Below are positions 1-8,592 of a stretch of DNA of 37,710 nt, piece after piece. The DNA is taken from NCBI GenBank assembly GCA_017964025.1, contig JAGCST010000020.1, forward strand, positions 1 to 37,710, given 5' to 3'. Numbering within the stretch: position 1 is the first letter of the stretch; every line of letters begins with the position of its first letter. Position numbers and translations under genes: made by a program. Origin of the DNA: Candidatus Saccharimonadota bacterium (GTDB lineage Bacteria > Patescibacteriota > Saccharimonadia > Saccharimonadales > Saccharimonadaceae). A model generated the notes under the pieces. The model saw only the letters and a program-made list of their open reading frames with translations. It did not search any database and was not told the DNA's origin.

Positions 1-2
1 GA

Positions 3-752
3 TATAAAAAACGACTTTTTGATCTCGGTATACATACGATGGGTGAACTTGCACGTTATTCTTTGACTGGTTCAGATAAACTATATGCAACGTTTGGTAA
101 AAATGCGGAGCTTCTGATTGATCACGCTTGGGGATATGAACCTGTAGAAATGAAAGATATTAAAAGTTATGTGGCAGAGAATCACAGCGTTTCTTTGGGC
201 CAAGTATTATCAGAACCGTATGATTTTGATAAAGCGCGTAATATTATGTTAGAAATGGTCGATGCCTTGGTACTTGATCTTGTAAATAAAAATTTGGTTA
301 CAGATCAGATTGTTCTTACTGTTGTTTATGATATTTCTACTATGAAAAAGTATTCTGGGGAGACGCAAAAAGATTATTATGGTCGGACAATACCAAAGCA
401 TGCACACGGAACAGCTAATCTAGGTTATTTTAATGCATCTTTTAAAACTATAGCTAAAAAAACTTCGGAGCTATTTGATATGATTGTTAACCCTGAATTA
501 TCGATTAGACGCATTTATGTAATAGCTAATCATGTACGTTATGATTCTGTAAGACCTTACCCTACGCAGTTTAATCTATTTGATGATCCCGTCGAACGCG
601 AAAAAGAATTAAAAAGAGAGTCAAGTCGGCAAAAAGCAATTTTAAAAATCAAACATCGCTATGGTAAAAATGCAATTCTTAGAGGTATCAATTTTGAAGA
701 AGGAGCAACGATGCGTGAGCGTAACCGACAAGTCGGAGGTCACAAAGCATGA
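3..752 (+). CDS. Y-family DNA polymerase (UmuC/DinB-like), C-terminal part
   Basis: Translesion-type polymerase cut by the window start. The reading frame is open from base 3, so the first visible ATG (base 39) is internal. The opening residues KRLFDLGIHTMGELA match the helix-hairpin-helix after the palm/thumb region. The rest fits the little-finger domain, including the segment VVYDISTM and the late GINFEEGAT stretch common in Firmicutes-type UmuC/UvrX proteins. The catalytic palm lies outside the window. The stop overlaps the next ATG by 4 bases (ATGA), so the YolD-like partner is probably translationally coupled. It would act in DNA damage tolerance. The family call is by recognition; no catalytic residue can be checked here. 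Confidence 0.85.
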   Translation, partial: YKKRLFDLGIHTMGELARYSLTGSDKLYATFGKNAELLIDHAWGYEPVEMKDIKSYVAENHSVSLGQVLSEPYDFDKARNIMLEMVDALVLDLVNKNLVTDQIVLTVVYDISTMKKYSGETQKDYYGRTIPKHAHGTANLGYFNASFKTIAKKTSELFDMIVNPELSIRRIYVIANHVRYDSVRPYPTQFNLFDDPVEREKELKRESSRQKAILKIKHRYGKNAILRGINFEEGATMRERNRQVGGHKA

Positions 753-967
753 ATATGATAGATATGCCCCATTTTCATGATCCTAAACGACCATTTATGA
801 GTATGCATGATCGGGCGGGGCAATTTATGCCATTTAAATCACTAAGAGGATTTGATGACGATATTGATGATAAGACTAAAAATTTACTCGATCAAGAATG
901 GGAGAAAATCATTTATGATGAAGAGTATGATCCGGATCGTTCTCTAGATGATGATGGTGATGTTTAG
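749..967 (+). CDS. YolD-like small protein
   Basis: A 72-residue protein whose core DRAGQFMPFKSLRGFDDDI fits the YolD-like family (typical form DRAaQFaPFaALtGy), which is usually encoded next to Y-family polymerases in Firmicutes. The ATG overlaps the polymerase stop codon by 4 bases, supporting co-translation. The C-terminus is very acidic (runs of D and E). Its last 59 bases lie antisense to the 3' end of the cation transporter. Its molecular role is not well defined; a regulatory or accessory role to the polymerase is inferred from synteny. Confidence 0.75.
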   Translation: MNMIDMPHFHDPKRPFMSMHDRAGQFMPFKSLRGFDDDIDDKTKNLLDQEWEKIIYDEEYDPDRSLDDDGDV

Positions 968-1565
968 ATATATGTGGGAAGATAAATTCGAGACCAATTT
1001 TAATAATGATTAGGGCAATCAAAATACTTGCGTATGATTCAATATTGATGTTAAAAATTAAATAAATAATAATTGAAGCTAATACGACGATGGAGATCCA
1101 GGTGTCGTTCATTGTTTCAGCTCCGGAAGCAACCAAGACATTTGATTTGATGTTTTTGCCAGTTGTCTTGAGATAATTTGCTAATAAATATTTGGCGATT
1201 ATTGATGAAATTAGAATAACAATTATCCAGATAGAGTAATTTAGTTCTTCTGGTGTGATGATGTTCTTGATTGAGTTAACTATTAATTCGATACCTAATA
1301 ATATAATGATTAAAGCAATAATAATTGTGACAATTCGCTCAATTTGATTACGTTTATGCGTAAATTTTTTATGATTAGCAATTTTTTCACTGATAATTAT
1401 TAAAAATCCTGAGACCGAGTCAATTAGACTATGGATGGCGTCAGAAGCAATTGCTATTGAATTAGCAAATAAACCAACAACGATATTAAGAATCGCGAGC
1501 AAAAAATTAACTAAAATGAATATATAGCCAGATTTTTGGATAATTTTACTACGGGAGTTTTTCAT
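909..1565 (-). CDS. Cation diffusion facilitator, membrane domain only, His-rich tail
   Basis: A 218-residue integral membrane protein with about six hydrophobic segments and a CDF-type metal site: H45-x3-D49 in the motif SDAIHSLIDS (second membrane segment) and E150-x3-D154 in GAETMND (fifth segment). The usual H-x3-D of the fifth segment is E-x3-D here, so metal specificity may differ from zinc exporters. The cytoplasmic C-terminal domain of typical CDF proteins (about 300 residues) is missing and is replaced by a tail with five consecutive histidines. That tail is antisense to the acidic end of the YolD-like gene. The ATG lies 6 bases after an extended -10 box, with no leader. The CDF family is clear; the substrate is unknown. 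Confidence 0.85.
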   Translation of the reverse strand: MKNSRSKIIQKSGYIFILVNFLLAILNIVVGLFANSIAIASDAIHSLIDSVSGFLIIISEKIANHKKFTHKRNQIERIVTIIIALIIILLGIELIVNSIKNIITPEELNYSIWIIVILISSIIAKYLLANYLKTTGKNIKSNVLVASGAETMNDTWISIVVLASIIIYLIFNINIESYASILIALIIIKIGLEFIFPHISKHHHHHLENDPDHTLHHK

Positions 1566-1571
1566 ACTTTG

Positions 1572-1580
1572 ATTTTAGCA
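1572..1580 (-). promoter_or_regulatory. Extended -10 box, leaderless start of the CDF gene
   Basis: On the minus strand the sequence reads TGCTAAAAT followed by 6 bases and the ATG at 1565. Transcription starting 6-7 bases after the -10 would begin at or next to the start codon. Confidence 0.6.
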
Positions 1581-1586
1581 TAGGTT

Positions 1587-1595
1587 TGTTATAAT
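1587..1595 (+). promoter_or_regulatory. Extended -10 promoter of the SDR-rubrerythrin operon
   Basis: TGTTATAAT lies 23 bases before the ATG at 1619. A weak -35 (TTTGAT, 1568-1573) stands 16 bases upstream. The transcript would carry a short leader with the Shine-Dalgarno AAAGGAG (1607-1613). The promoter partly overlaps the divergent CDF promoter. Confidence 0.65.
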
Positions 1596-1618
1596 AGTAT
1601 CAACGGAAAGGAGATAAT

Positions 1619-2380
1619 ATGTTTAATTTAAAAGGGAGAGTTGCGGTTGTTTCGGGTGCATCTTCTGGGCTAGGTCAACAGATGGCTTTGGCTTTTGCAA
1701 AACAAGGTGCTTCGTTGGTGATTTTAGCTCGACGAATTGAGCGTTTAGAGGAGTTTAAACCGAAGCTTCTGAAAGCTGGCGCAAAAGATGTTTTAGCAAT
1801 TAAATGTGATGTTACTTCTACGGACGACATTAACCAAGCTGCAGAGATCGCTGAAAAAAAATTTGGTAAAGTCGATATTTTGCTTAATTGCGCTGGTTCT
1901 TCGAAAGACAAAGGTGTAATTGAAATGTCGGATGAAGAATGGGATTTCACGATTGCTACAGATGAAACTTCTGTATTCAAAATGACGCGAGCATTTGCTA
2001 CGATAATGAAGAAGAATAAATATGGCCGAATTATTAATATTGCTTCGATGTATGGATTAGTTGGAAATACTGAAATTTATACTGTTGCTTATCATGCATC
2101 TAAAGGTGCGGTGGTGAATTTTACGCGAGCTGTAGCAGCTGAACTTGCTACTGATGGTATTACATGTAATGCGATTTGTCCTGGCTATTTTGAAACAGAA
2201 TTGACTAAAGCAGTTTTGGATACTCCGAGATTTCAAGAATTTGCGAAGGCACATGTGCCAATGCAACGTTATGGTAAACCTGGTGAGCTTGATGCTGCGG
2301 CAGTGTTTTTAGCATCAGAAGAAGCATCGTATGTAACTGGTTTGATTATGCCGGTAGATGGTGGATATACTTGTATATAA
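1619..2380 (+). CDS. Short-chain dehydrogenase/reductase (SDR)
   Basis: A 253-residue classical SDR, full length for the family. The cofactor-binding SGASSGLG (residues 12-19), the NCAG motif (90-93), catalytic S143, Y158 and K162 (YHASK) and the CPG stretch are all present. A basic pair (ARR) after the second strand suggests NADP(H). Sequence style is closest to gluconate 5-dehydrogenase or 3-oxoacyl-ACP reductase-like SDRs, but the substrate cannot be read from the sequence. A good Shine-Dalgarno (AAAGGAG) supports the start. The rubrerythrin gene follows after 21 bases and is probably co-transcribed. Confidence 0.9.
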   Translation: MFNLKGRVAVVSGASSGLGQQMALAFAKQGASLVILARRIERLEEFKPKLLKAGAKDVLAIKCDVTSTDDINQAAEIAEKKFGKVDILLNCAGSSKDKGVIEMSDEEWDFTIATDETSVFKMTRAFATIMKKNKYGRIINIASMYGLVGNTEIYTVAYHASKGAVVNFTRAVAAELATDGITCNAICPGYFETELTKAVLDTPRFQEFAKAHVPMQRYGKPGELDAAAVFLASEEASYVTGLIMPVDGGYTCI

Positions 2381-2401
2381 AATAATAGGAAGGAGAAACT
2401 A

Positions 2402-2947
2402 ATGAAAACAAAATATGACGGTACTAAGACCGAAGAAAATTTAAAAAAAGCGTTTGCTGGTGAATCTGAAGCACGCAATAAATATACTTATTTTGCTTCT
2501 AAGGCTAAGAAGGATGGTTATGAACAAATCGCAGCGATCTTTCTTGAAACGGCAGATAATGAAAAAGAACACGCTAAGATGTGGTACAAAGAGCTTCATG
2601 GTGGTGCAGTTGAAGATACTGTGACTAATCTTGAAGCTGCAGCTGATGGTGAAAACTATGAATGGACTGATATGTATGCGGAATTTGCAAAAACTGCTAG
2701 GGAAGAAGGGTTTGAAGAATTAGCAAAGAAATTTGAAGGCGTGGCTGAGATTGAAAAGCATCATGAAGAGCGTTATCGTAAATTACTCAAGAATATTAAT
2801 GATAAAAAAGTCTTTTCGCGTGATGGTGAATCGATTTGGGTTTGTCGTAACTGTGGACATATCGTAGTCGGTAAAGAAGCGCCTGAAGTTTGTCCGGTTT
2901 GTGCACACCCAAGAGCATATTTCGAGATTAAAGCTGAGAATTATTAA
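2402..2947 (+). CDS. Rubrerythrin
   Basis: A 181-residue protein with the two-part rubrerythrin layout. A ferritin-like diiron domain (about 1-135) carries E21, E54-x2-H57 and E118-x2-H121. A rubredoxin-like C-terminal domain has C148-x2-C151 and C164-x2-C167. Rubrerythrins act as cytoplasmic NADH-linked peroxide reductases in anaerobic or microaerophilic bacteria. The Shine-Dalgarno AGGAG precedes the ATG, and a strong intrinsic terminator follows, making this the last gene of the SDR operon. It points to peroxide defence in a low-oxygen lifestyle. Confidence 0.95.
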   Translation: MKTKYDGTKTEENLKKAFAGESEARNKYTYFASKAKKDGYEQIAAIFLETADNEKEHAKMWYKELHGGAVEDTVTNLEAAADGENYEWTDMYAEFAKTAREEGFEELAKKFEGVAEIEKHHEERYRKLLKNINDKKVFSRDGESIWVCRNCGHIVVGKEAPEVCPVCAHPRAYFEIKAENY

Positions 2948-2955
2948 TTAAAAAC

Positions 2956-2975
2956 GCCCCTTCGGGGGCTTTTTT
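2956..2975 (+). terminator. Intrinsic terminator after rubrerythrin
   Basis: GCCCC, loop TTCG, GGGGC and six T. A textbook UUCG tetraloop hairpin with U-tract. Confidence 0.95.
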
Positions 2976-2977
2976 GA

Positions 2978-3053
2978 TGGAGCCGTGAGCCAGGCTTGAA
3001 CTGGCGACCTGCCGCTTACAAGGCGGCTGCTCTACCAACTGAGCTATCACGGC
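2978..3053 (-). tRNA. tRNA-Thr (TGT)
   Basis: 76 bases including an encoded CCA. The acceptor arms GCCGTGA/TCACGGC pair fully. The anticodon stem GCCGC/GCGGC closes the loop CTTGTAA, giving anticodon TGT (Thr). The T-arm GTTCAAG motif is present. It is convergent with the rubrerythrin operon. Confidence 0.97.
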
Positions 3054-3061
3054 CTATTACT

Positions 3062-3091
3062 ATTATAACACATTTTTGCCATAAAATACAA
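3062..3091 (-). promoter_or_regulatory. Promoter of tRNA-Thr
   Basis: On the minus strand TTGTAT (3086-3091), 18 bases, TATAAT (3062-3067), placed 8 bases before the tRNA 5' end. Confidence 0.7.
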
Positions 3092-3102
3092 CGTCTAATA
3101 AC

Positions 3103-3131
3103 TTGTATTTTTTAAAGATAATCATTATAAT
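3103..3131 (+). promoter_or_regulatory. Promoter of the large secreted protein
   Basis: TTGTAT (3103-3108), 17 bases, TATAAT (3126-3131). Leaves a leader of about 45 bases before the ATG at 3182; only a weak purine-rich stretch precedes the start. Confidence 0.7.
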
Positions 3132-3181
3132 AATAAGTATAAGTTCAATATAACGAGGTATTGTGAAGTTAGGTGTGAGAC

Positions 3182-5833
3182 ATGTCTTTTATTAAAGGTA
3201 TACACGTTCGGATTTTTTCTGGATTTTGCTTACTGTTAAGCATATTTGCTTATTGTGATTTGTTTTATATTGATACAGTATTTGCTGAAGCCAAACAGAG
3301 TACTTTGTCTGTTAATATGACTCAGGGAATTCTTGCTATTTCACTAACACCAAGTGGTGATGGTATGTTTGGCAAATCTTCGAATTCTTCAATTGAAATT
3401 AGTACTGATAATTACTCTGGTTATTCTATGAAAATTGTTTCTTCTGGTTCGACTAGCTTGATGAATAGTGATAACGATGAGATTGAATCAATCAATTCAG
3501 CTATTAATGAGTCGACCTTTTCTTCTAATACTATCTATAATAATAAATGGGGATATGTCCCAAGCCAATACATAACTGAAAACAATAATTCTGTAACTGT
3601 AGTTAGCAATACTGATTATTTGCCTGCTCCATCTTCTGTAGGCGATCTATTAGCAAAGACTAGTGCTGCTAATAGCACTGATGATATATATACGCTTTCT
3701 TTTGGTGCTAGAGTTGATCATCAATTACCGCCAGGGACATATCAATATGCGTTTGTTCTTCAAATAGTAGCTAACCCAATAGTATACAACATTACTTATA
3801 ATGATAATACGACAGATACTGTTACTAATATGCCAAGTCTAAATCCTCAGGTTGTAGATATTGATGGTGGGACTCCAATAACAGATAGTTATGCTATATT
3901 AAGTGATGCAGTGCCAGCACGAGATGGAAAAAAATTTTCCGGGTGGTGTGATACAACAACTACTACAGATTCTAATTCTGATGACGATATATGTTCAGGG
4001 AATGTTTATCTTGCTGGTGAAAATTTACCGATAGATCAGACTGCAGGTCCAAATATCACACTTTATGCGATTTGGACAGGGACTACTTATGTATGTAAGG
4101 CGGCTACAGTACAACATACTGAAACATGCAACAGGGACAATAATGGATGTAACGGTGCAGGTTATGCTAATGGTGCTACCATTCAATATGGTTCTTTGAT
4201 ACAGCCCGGTGCGATTTCTCTGACTCCGGGTGATGCATTAACCTGTGACATTAATAATGATGGCACATTTAATGAAACTGATGAGAGATTTTATTATTAT
4301 GCAACAAATGGCGACAATGCAGAACTAATTTATTATAAAAATCTGTCTGATGCGGAAAATAATTACGATGGTGGATTAGCTTTACTGCCAACATCGAGCA
4401 CGGTTGGGTGGACTAACCCTGGTTTGGTGGTGTTCGGTGCTAGTTTACTGAACGGCGATTATGATGGTAAAGTAGCAAGGTTTATGAGCTACGAAGAAAT
4501 TGTGGCGGCCTGTGGTAATTCAACGACTGATTTTGGCGTTAATGGTAAATGTTTATATATTCTTGAAAAATCTAATTTTGCTAATACTGATATACGTGAT
4601 GGGTATTGGATTGGTAGAAGTAATCATTCTACTAGAGTACACACTTCTACTCGAAAAATCACTGATGGTTCGTTGGTGAATGGTGTACGTCCTGTGATTG
4701 AGGTGCCATTAAATTTGATTCAAATGCCGGCCGCACTAGATGTGACGAATGCGGTGATTGCGAATAATAATTTAACTGTAGCTGTAGGTAGGACTCTTAC
4801 GATTCAGGTGAGTAATTCAGCTTTACTTGAACCATATACATTTAGTTCTGTTGATGATTCAATTGCTTCAGTTGATGCTTCAACTGGAGTTGTGACTGGT
4901 GTTAGTGCTGGCACCGTGAATATTATTATGACTGGTGCTGATTCTGGTTTAACAAAAGTGATTGAGGTTGAGGTATTGCCATTCGCTCAAGAATTTACCG
5001 TAACATTTAATACTAATGGTGGTTCTTTGAACGACGGTGCTTCTAATACTAGAAACGTGATTGATGGTGATGAGGTCGGTGTTTTGCCGACAGCATCCAA
5101 GACAGATTACAAATTCTTTGGTTGGTATACTGATGATGGCACCTTCTATGACGAAGTATATCCTGAAATGATAGTAGAAGCCGATATAACTTTCTATGCA
5201 AAATGGGAAGAAGATTTATCGAGCTTCCCAATTATCTGGTCTGAGATTAATGAATGTATATTTACTGGAACTACAGTAACTGGTACTTATTGTGAACATA
5301 CAAATAATAGTTCATATTATATTGATACAGATATTCAATTATTCATTGCTGCTAACTATAATAAGAATTTTGAAGTTGGGTTTACGATAACTGAGTTTGA
5401 CCCAACTAGCCAGCTTTCTAATAGTGGTAACCAAGCAACTTTTGTCAGCTCTAAAAAAGAAGATAGTCTCAATAACTATCCTGGTTTTGTGATTCGTCGT
5501 TATAGTGGAACCAATTTCATTGAAATTACGTCTAGGTGGAAGGACGATGCGCAGTCTTTATCTAAGAATGACCTCCCATATGCGACTACAAAGACTGTAA
5601 AATTGCAGAAACGCAAAGAAACCGAACAGGGCAACGACTACTATCGTATTTATTATTCGATTAACGGTGGCACTTGGACATTATATGAAGATGTAACCAA
5701 TAAGACTTATTTCGAATTTAATACTAAAATTTGGTTTGGTGGTGCTGCGAATTCAAATGGTGTTTCTCCGATGCGTCCATTGGTCGGTAAAATGACTGAT
5801 ATGTATGTGAAGTTAGGTTTAGGGAGCGAGTAA
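3182..5833 (+). CDS. Large secreted multidomain surface protein (InlB-like repeats, Big2, lectin-like end)
   Basis: An 883-residue exported protein. Order seen: N-terminal signal or anchor (hydrophobic 10-28, possible cleavage after VFAEA); a beta-rich domain to about 205 ending in VANP; an InlB/Listeria-Bacteroides-type repeat (about 205-300, FSGW ... LYAIW); a calcium-loop-like DINNDGTFNETDE near 356; a DUF6273-like domain (about 370-508, ending GVRPVIEVP); a Big2-like Ig domain (516-600); a second InlB-type repeat (608-678, VTFNTNGGS ... FYAKW); and a C-terminal concanavalin/LamG-like region (683-883). There is no LPxTG motif or C-terminal membrane segment, so attachment may rely on the N-terminal hydrophobic segment. 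It shares its first half with the minus-strand protein at 34526-36280. A role in adhesion to a host cell is inferred only. Confidence 0.75.
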   Translation: MSFIKGIHVRIFSGFCLLLSIFAYCDLFYIDTVFAEAKQSTLSVNMTQGILAISLTPSGDGMFGKSSNSSIEISTDNYSGYSMKIVSSGSTSLMNSDNDEIESINSAINESTFSSNTIYNNKWGYVPSQYITENNNSVTVVSNTDYLPAPSSVGDLLAKTSAANSTDDIYTLSFGARVDHQLPPGTYQYAFVLQIVANPIVYNITYNDNTTDTVTNMPSLNPQVVDIDGGTPITDSYAILSDAVPARDGKKFSGWCDTTTTTDSNSDDDICSGNVYLAGENLPIDQTAGPNITLYAIWTGTTYVCKAATVQHTETCNRDNNGCNGAGYANGATIQYGSLIQPGAISLTPGDALTCDINNDGTFNETDERFYYYATNGDNAELIYYKNLSDAENNYDGGLALLPTSSTVGWTNPGLVVFGASLLNGDYDGKVARFMSYEEIVAACGNSTTDFGVNGKCLYILEKSNFANTDIRDGYWIGRSNHSTRVHTSTRKITDGSLVNGVRPVIEVPLNLIQMPAALDVTNAVIANNNLTVAVGRTLTIQVSNSALLEPYTFSSVDDSIASVDASTGVVTGVSAGTVNIIMTGADSGLTKVIEVEVLPFAQEFTVTFNTNGGSLNDGASNTRNVIDGDEVGVLPTASKTDYKFFGWYTDDGTFYDEVYPEMIVEADITFYAKWEEDLSSFPIIWSEINECIFTGTTVTGTYCEHTNNSSYYIDTDIQLFIAANYNKNFEVGFTITEFDPTSQLSNSGNQATFVSSKKEDSLNNYPGFVIRRYSGTNFIEITSRWKDDAQSLSKNDLPYATTKTVKLQKRKETEQGNDYYRIYYSINGGTWTLYEDVTNKTYFEFNTKIWFGGAANSNGVSPMRPLVGKMTDMYVKLGLGSE

Positions 5834-5845
5834 TCATAATTATTA

Positions 5846-5854
5846 TGTTATAAT
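5846..5854 (+). promoter_or_regulatory. Extended -10 box, leaderless start of rmuC
   Basis: TGTTATAAT followed by 7 bases and the ATG at 5862. No Shine-Dalgarno is present. Confidence 0.65.
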
Positions 5855-5861
5855 ATAGCGT

Positions 5862-7028
5862 ATGGATATAGTGTTTATTATTTTAGATGTAGTAATTATT
5901 ATTCTGTTGATTGTCGCTATTGTTTTACTTTTAAAAAAGAATTCGACTAATAATTATTCTTCCGATCTCAAAACAATGAGTGAAAGATTAATCCGAGTTG
6001 AAGGTGAGATTACCAAGATTAATCCGGTAATAGATCGGAATTTTCGTGAGAATCGTAAAGAAATTTCAGAGAACTTAGAACGAATGCAGAATAGTAATGC
6101 TAAGAGTATTGAACAGCTTAGGACAGGAAATGAGAAAAAATTGGAAGAAATGCGTGAAACTGTGGATGAAAAATTAAAAGCTAGTGTAGAAAAACGTTTT
6201 GATGAAAGCTTTAAATCAATTTCTGCGCAATTGACACAGGTTTATCAAGGTTTGGGCGAAGTAAAAAATATGACTTCTGAAGTAGGAAGTTTGAAAAAAG
6301 TGATGGAGGGCGTAAAGACGCGTGGTATTTATGGTGAGGTACAATTGGGGGCAATTATTGAAGATATTTTAAATAAATCTCAGTATGAAGAAAACGTGAT
6401 TACAAAAAAAGGAAGTACTGATAGAGTAGAATTTGCTATTAAGATGCCAGGAAAAGATACAGATAGTTTAGTATATTTGCCTATTGATAGTAAATTTCCA
6501 GTAGAGAATTATTCTAGACTAATTGCAGCTTATGAAAATGGCGAAAAAGCCGAAATAGATAAATATTCTAAAGCTTTAGCTAATGATGTAAAAGAACAAG
6601 CTAAAAAAATTTCTACTAAATATTTAGATCCGCCGATGACTACAGACTTTGGAATGATGTTTGTGCCGACAGAATCTTTGTATGCAGAAATTTTACGGGT
6701 TCCAGGATTATCGGATGAAATTAGACAAAAATATAACGTTTCAATTACTAGTCCATCAACTTTACCAGTAGCTTTGAATGGTTTGTTGATGGGATTTAGA
6801 ACTGTAGCAATAGAGAAACGTTCAGCTGAGGTTTGGCAAAAACTCGGAGCTGTAAAAACACAATTTGGAAAGTTTTCAGATTTGCTTGAGGGTGTACAGA
6901 AAAAACTTCAAGAATCTGCAAATAAAATCGAATCAGCTAAAACTACTTCTCGTCAAATTGAGAAAAAACTTAAAGATGTCGAAGAATTGCCAGAGGCTGA
7001 TTCAATTAAATTAATTGGTGAGATATGA
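5862..7028 (+). CDS. rmuC: RmuC family DNA recombination protein
   Basis: 388 residues, typical of shorter RmuC proteins. A single N-terminal membrane segment (about 4-24) is followed by a long coiled coil (about 35-145). Then comes the conserved nuclease-like domain with RGIYGEVQLGAIIEDIL, LPIDSKFPVENY, TTDFGMMFVPTESLYAEI and the SPSTLPVALNGLLMGFR region. RmuC is linked to limiting inversions and processing stalled or damaged DNA. Here it heads a run of same-strand genes, and its TGA stop overlaps the next ATG by 4 bases. The use of TGA as stop supports the standard code. Confidence 0.93.
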   Translation: MDIVFIILDVVIIILLIVAIVLLLKKNSTNNYSSDLKTMSERLIRVEGEITKINPVIDRNFRENRKEISENLERMQNSNAKSIEQLRTGNEKKLEEMRETVDEKLKASVEKRFDESFKSISAQLTQVYQGLGEVKNMTSEVGSLKKVMEGVKTRGIYGEVQLGAIIEDILNKSQYEENVITKKGSTDRVEFAIKMPGKDTDSLVYLPIDSKFPVENYSRLIAAYENGEKAEIDKYSKALANDVKEQAKKISTKYLDPPMTTDFGMMFVPTESLYAEILRVPGLSDEIRQKYNVSITSPSTLPVALNGLLMGFRTVAIEKRSAEVWQKLGAVKTQFGKFSDLLEGVQKKLQESANKIESAKTTSRQIEKKLKDVEELPEADSIKLIGEI

Positions 7029-8557
7029 GCAAAAATATGAAAAAGGAAAAAGAAAGAGGAATTAAGGCTAAATTTAATAGAAATGCTGACTATACATTGA
7101 TTTTTGTGTTAGATGCGGTAGGTATGATTTTAGAATTAGTAGCAGCAAGGTTGATGTCGCCATATTTTGGCAATAGTAACTTTGTTTGGACGGCTATTAT
7201 TGGCATTATTCTATTGGCTGGAAGTTTAGGTAATTTAATTGGCGGTAGAATTGCGTCTAGTAAATATCCAAGATATATAGCTTATATTTTATTATTATTT
7301 GCATCTGTTTATATTGCCGTTACGCCACTAGTAGATACAGTTATATTGAATTCTGTAAAAGAATTAAATACTAGCACACAATTTGCATCTGTGATTGGGA
7401 GTATAATCTTTTTCTTAATTCCGTCTACTATTCTTGGAATAATAACACCGATTATTATGAAAGAAAAAATTGGTGATAGCGAAGATAAAGGTAAGGAATC
7501 GGGCAAGATTACAGCTACTATTGCACTGGGTAGCTTAGTAGGAACTTTCGTAGGTGGTTTTTGGTTAATTCCTGCGATGGGGACAAGAATGATATTTGTG
7601 ATAATTGCTATGATAATTTTGACGATTGCCGCTTTGCTTAAACCGTTGAAAACTATATATGATATTAAAATACGTAGTGCTACTGTGATAGTAAAGATTC
7701 TAGTTGCTATTATAGTAACAGTAGCATGTTTTAAGGTTGGATTAACTAATAATAATGAAGTCATCAGTATAGACACAGAATATGGTCGGATATTAGTTGA
7801 AGATGGATTTTATAATGGTCAACCAGTGCGTTTTTATAAACAGAGTGGAGCTTATTCCTCTGCTACTTATACTGACGATGAATTTAAATATGATTTGGTG
7901 TTTGAATATGTAGCTTCTTACGATGAAATGTTCAAATTCTTAGATGTTAATGATGTCGCAATGATAGGAGGTGCAGCTTATCAATATCCAAAATATTTTA
8001 TCTCTCACTTTCCTAATAAAACTATGGATGTAGTGGAAATTGATCCTAAATCTACGGAAATCGCTAAACAATATTTTTATTTAGATGATTTATTGGCTGA
8101 TTATGGTACGGATAGATTAGGCCTTTATAATGATGACGGTAGGCTGTTTATGGCCAATGGTGACAAAAAATATGATGCAATTTTAAATGATGCATTTTCT
8201 GGAGAAGTGCCAGTTGCAGGGTTATCAACTGTAGAGGCAGTTAAAACTATAAAAAGTCGTCTAAATAAGGATGGCGTATATATGTCAAACATAATTGGTG
8301 CGCTAGAGGGGCGTAAGGGAGCATTTCTGCGTGCTGAAGTTAAAACTATGCAGCAAGTATTTAAAAATGTTTATGTAGTGCCCGTATATCGGCATTTTGA
8401 GACTGATCAATTTATTAATTGGATGGTGATTGCTACGGATAATGATAAATATGTACCAAAAAAAGTTGTTAATGTGAAAATAAATGATGAAGATATAATA
8501 TTAACTGATGATTATAATCCTGTTGATAGTTTGGTGAGAACAGAATATTTTGATTAA
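7025..8557 (+). CDS. Membrane-fused spermidine synthase-like methyltransferase-fold protein
   Basis: 510 residues. The N-terminal half (about 20-240) holds roughly seven membrane segments, including the LVAARLMSPYFG stretch seen in fused MFS/spermidine-synthase proteins. The C-terminal half (about 250-510) is a Rossmann-type spermidine synthase-like domain with IGGAAYQYPKYF, the acidic ribose-binding VVEIDPKS, NDDGRLFM and ILNDAFSG. Such fusions are common but their substrates are mostly unproven. True polyamine synthesis cannot be assumed, since no SAM decarboxylase is visible nearby. The start overlaps the rmuC stop (ATGA), so it is translationally coupled. Confidence 0.85.
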   Translation: MSKNMKKEKERGIKAKFNRNADYTLIFVLDAVGMILELVAARLMSPYFGNSNFVWTAIIGIILLAGSLGNLIGGRIASSKYPRYIAYILLLFASVYIAVTPLVDTVILNSVKELNTSTQFASVIGSIIFFLIPSTILGIITPIIMKEKIGDSEDKGKESGKITATIALGSLVGTFVGGFWLIPAMGTRMIFVIIAMIILTIAALLKPLKTIYDIKIRSATVIVKILVAIIVTVACFKVGLTNNNEVISIDTEYGRILVEDGFYNGQPVRFYKQSGAYSSATYTDDEFKYDLVFEYVASYDEMFKFLDVNDVAMIGGAAYQYPKYFISHFPNKTMDVVEIDPKSTEIAKQYFYLDDLLADYGTDRLGLYNDDGRLFMANGDKKYDAILNDAFSGEVPVAGLSTVEAVKTIKSRLNKDGVYMSNIIGALEGRKGAFLRAEVKTMQQVFKNVYVVPVYRHFETDQFINWMVIATDNDKYVPKKVVNVKINDEDIILTDDYNPVDSLVRTEYFD

Positions 8558-8576
8558 CGATTAGTACTACTCTTTA

Positions 8577-8585
8577 TGTTATAAT
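8577..8585 (+). promoter_or_regulatory. Extended -10 box, leaderless start of the gpsA-like gene
   Basis: TGTTATAAT followed by 7 bases and the ATG at 8593. No Shine-Dalgarno. Confidence 0.65.
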
Positions 8586-8592
8586 AAATAAT

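Noticed and set aside
3162-5818. TGTGAAGTTAGGT at 3162-3174 and 5806-5818, on both sides of the large surface-protein gene, like a target-site duplication.
   Set aside because: Thirteen-base matches are expected by chance in a 37-kb AT-rich window, and the second copy is coding sequence (YVKLG). No transposase or terminal inverted repeats.
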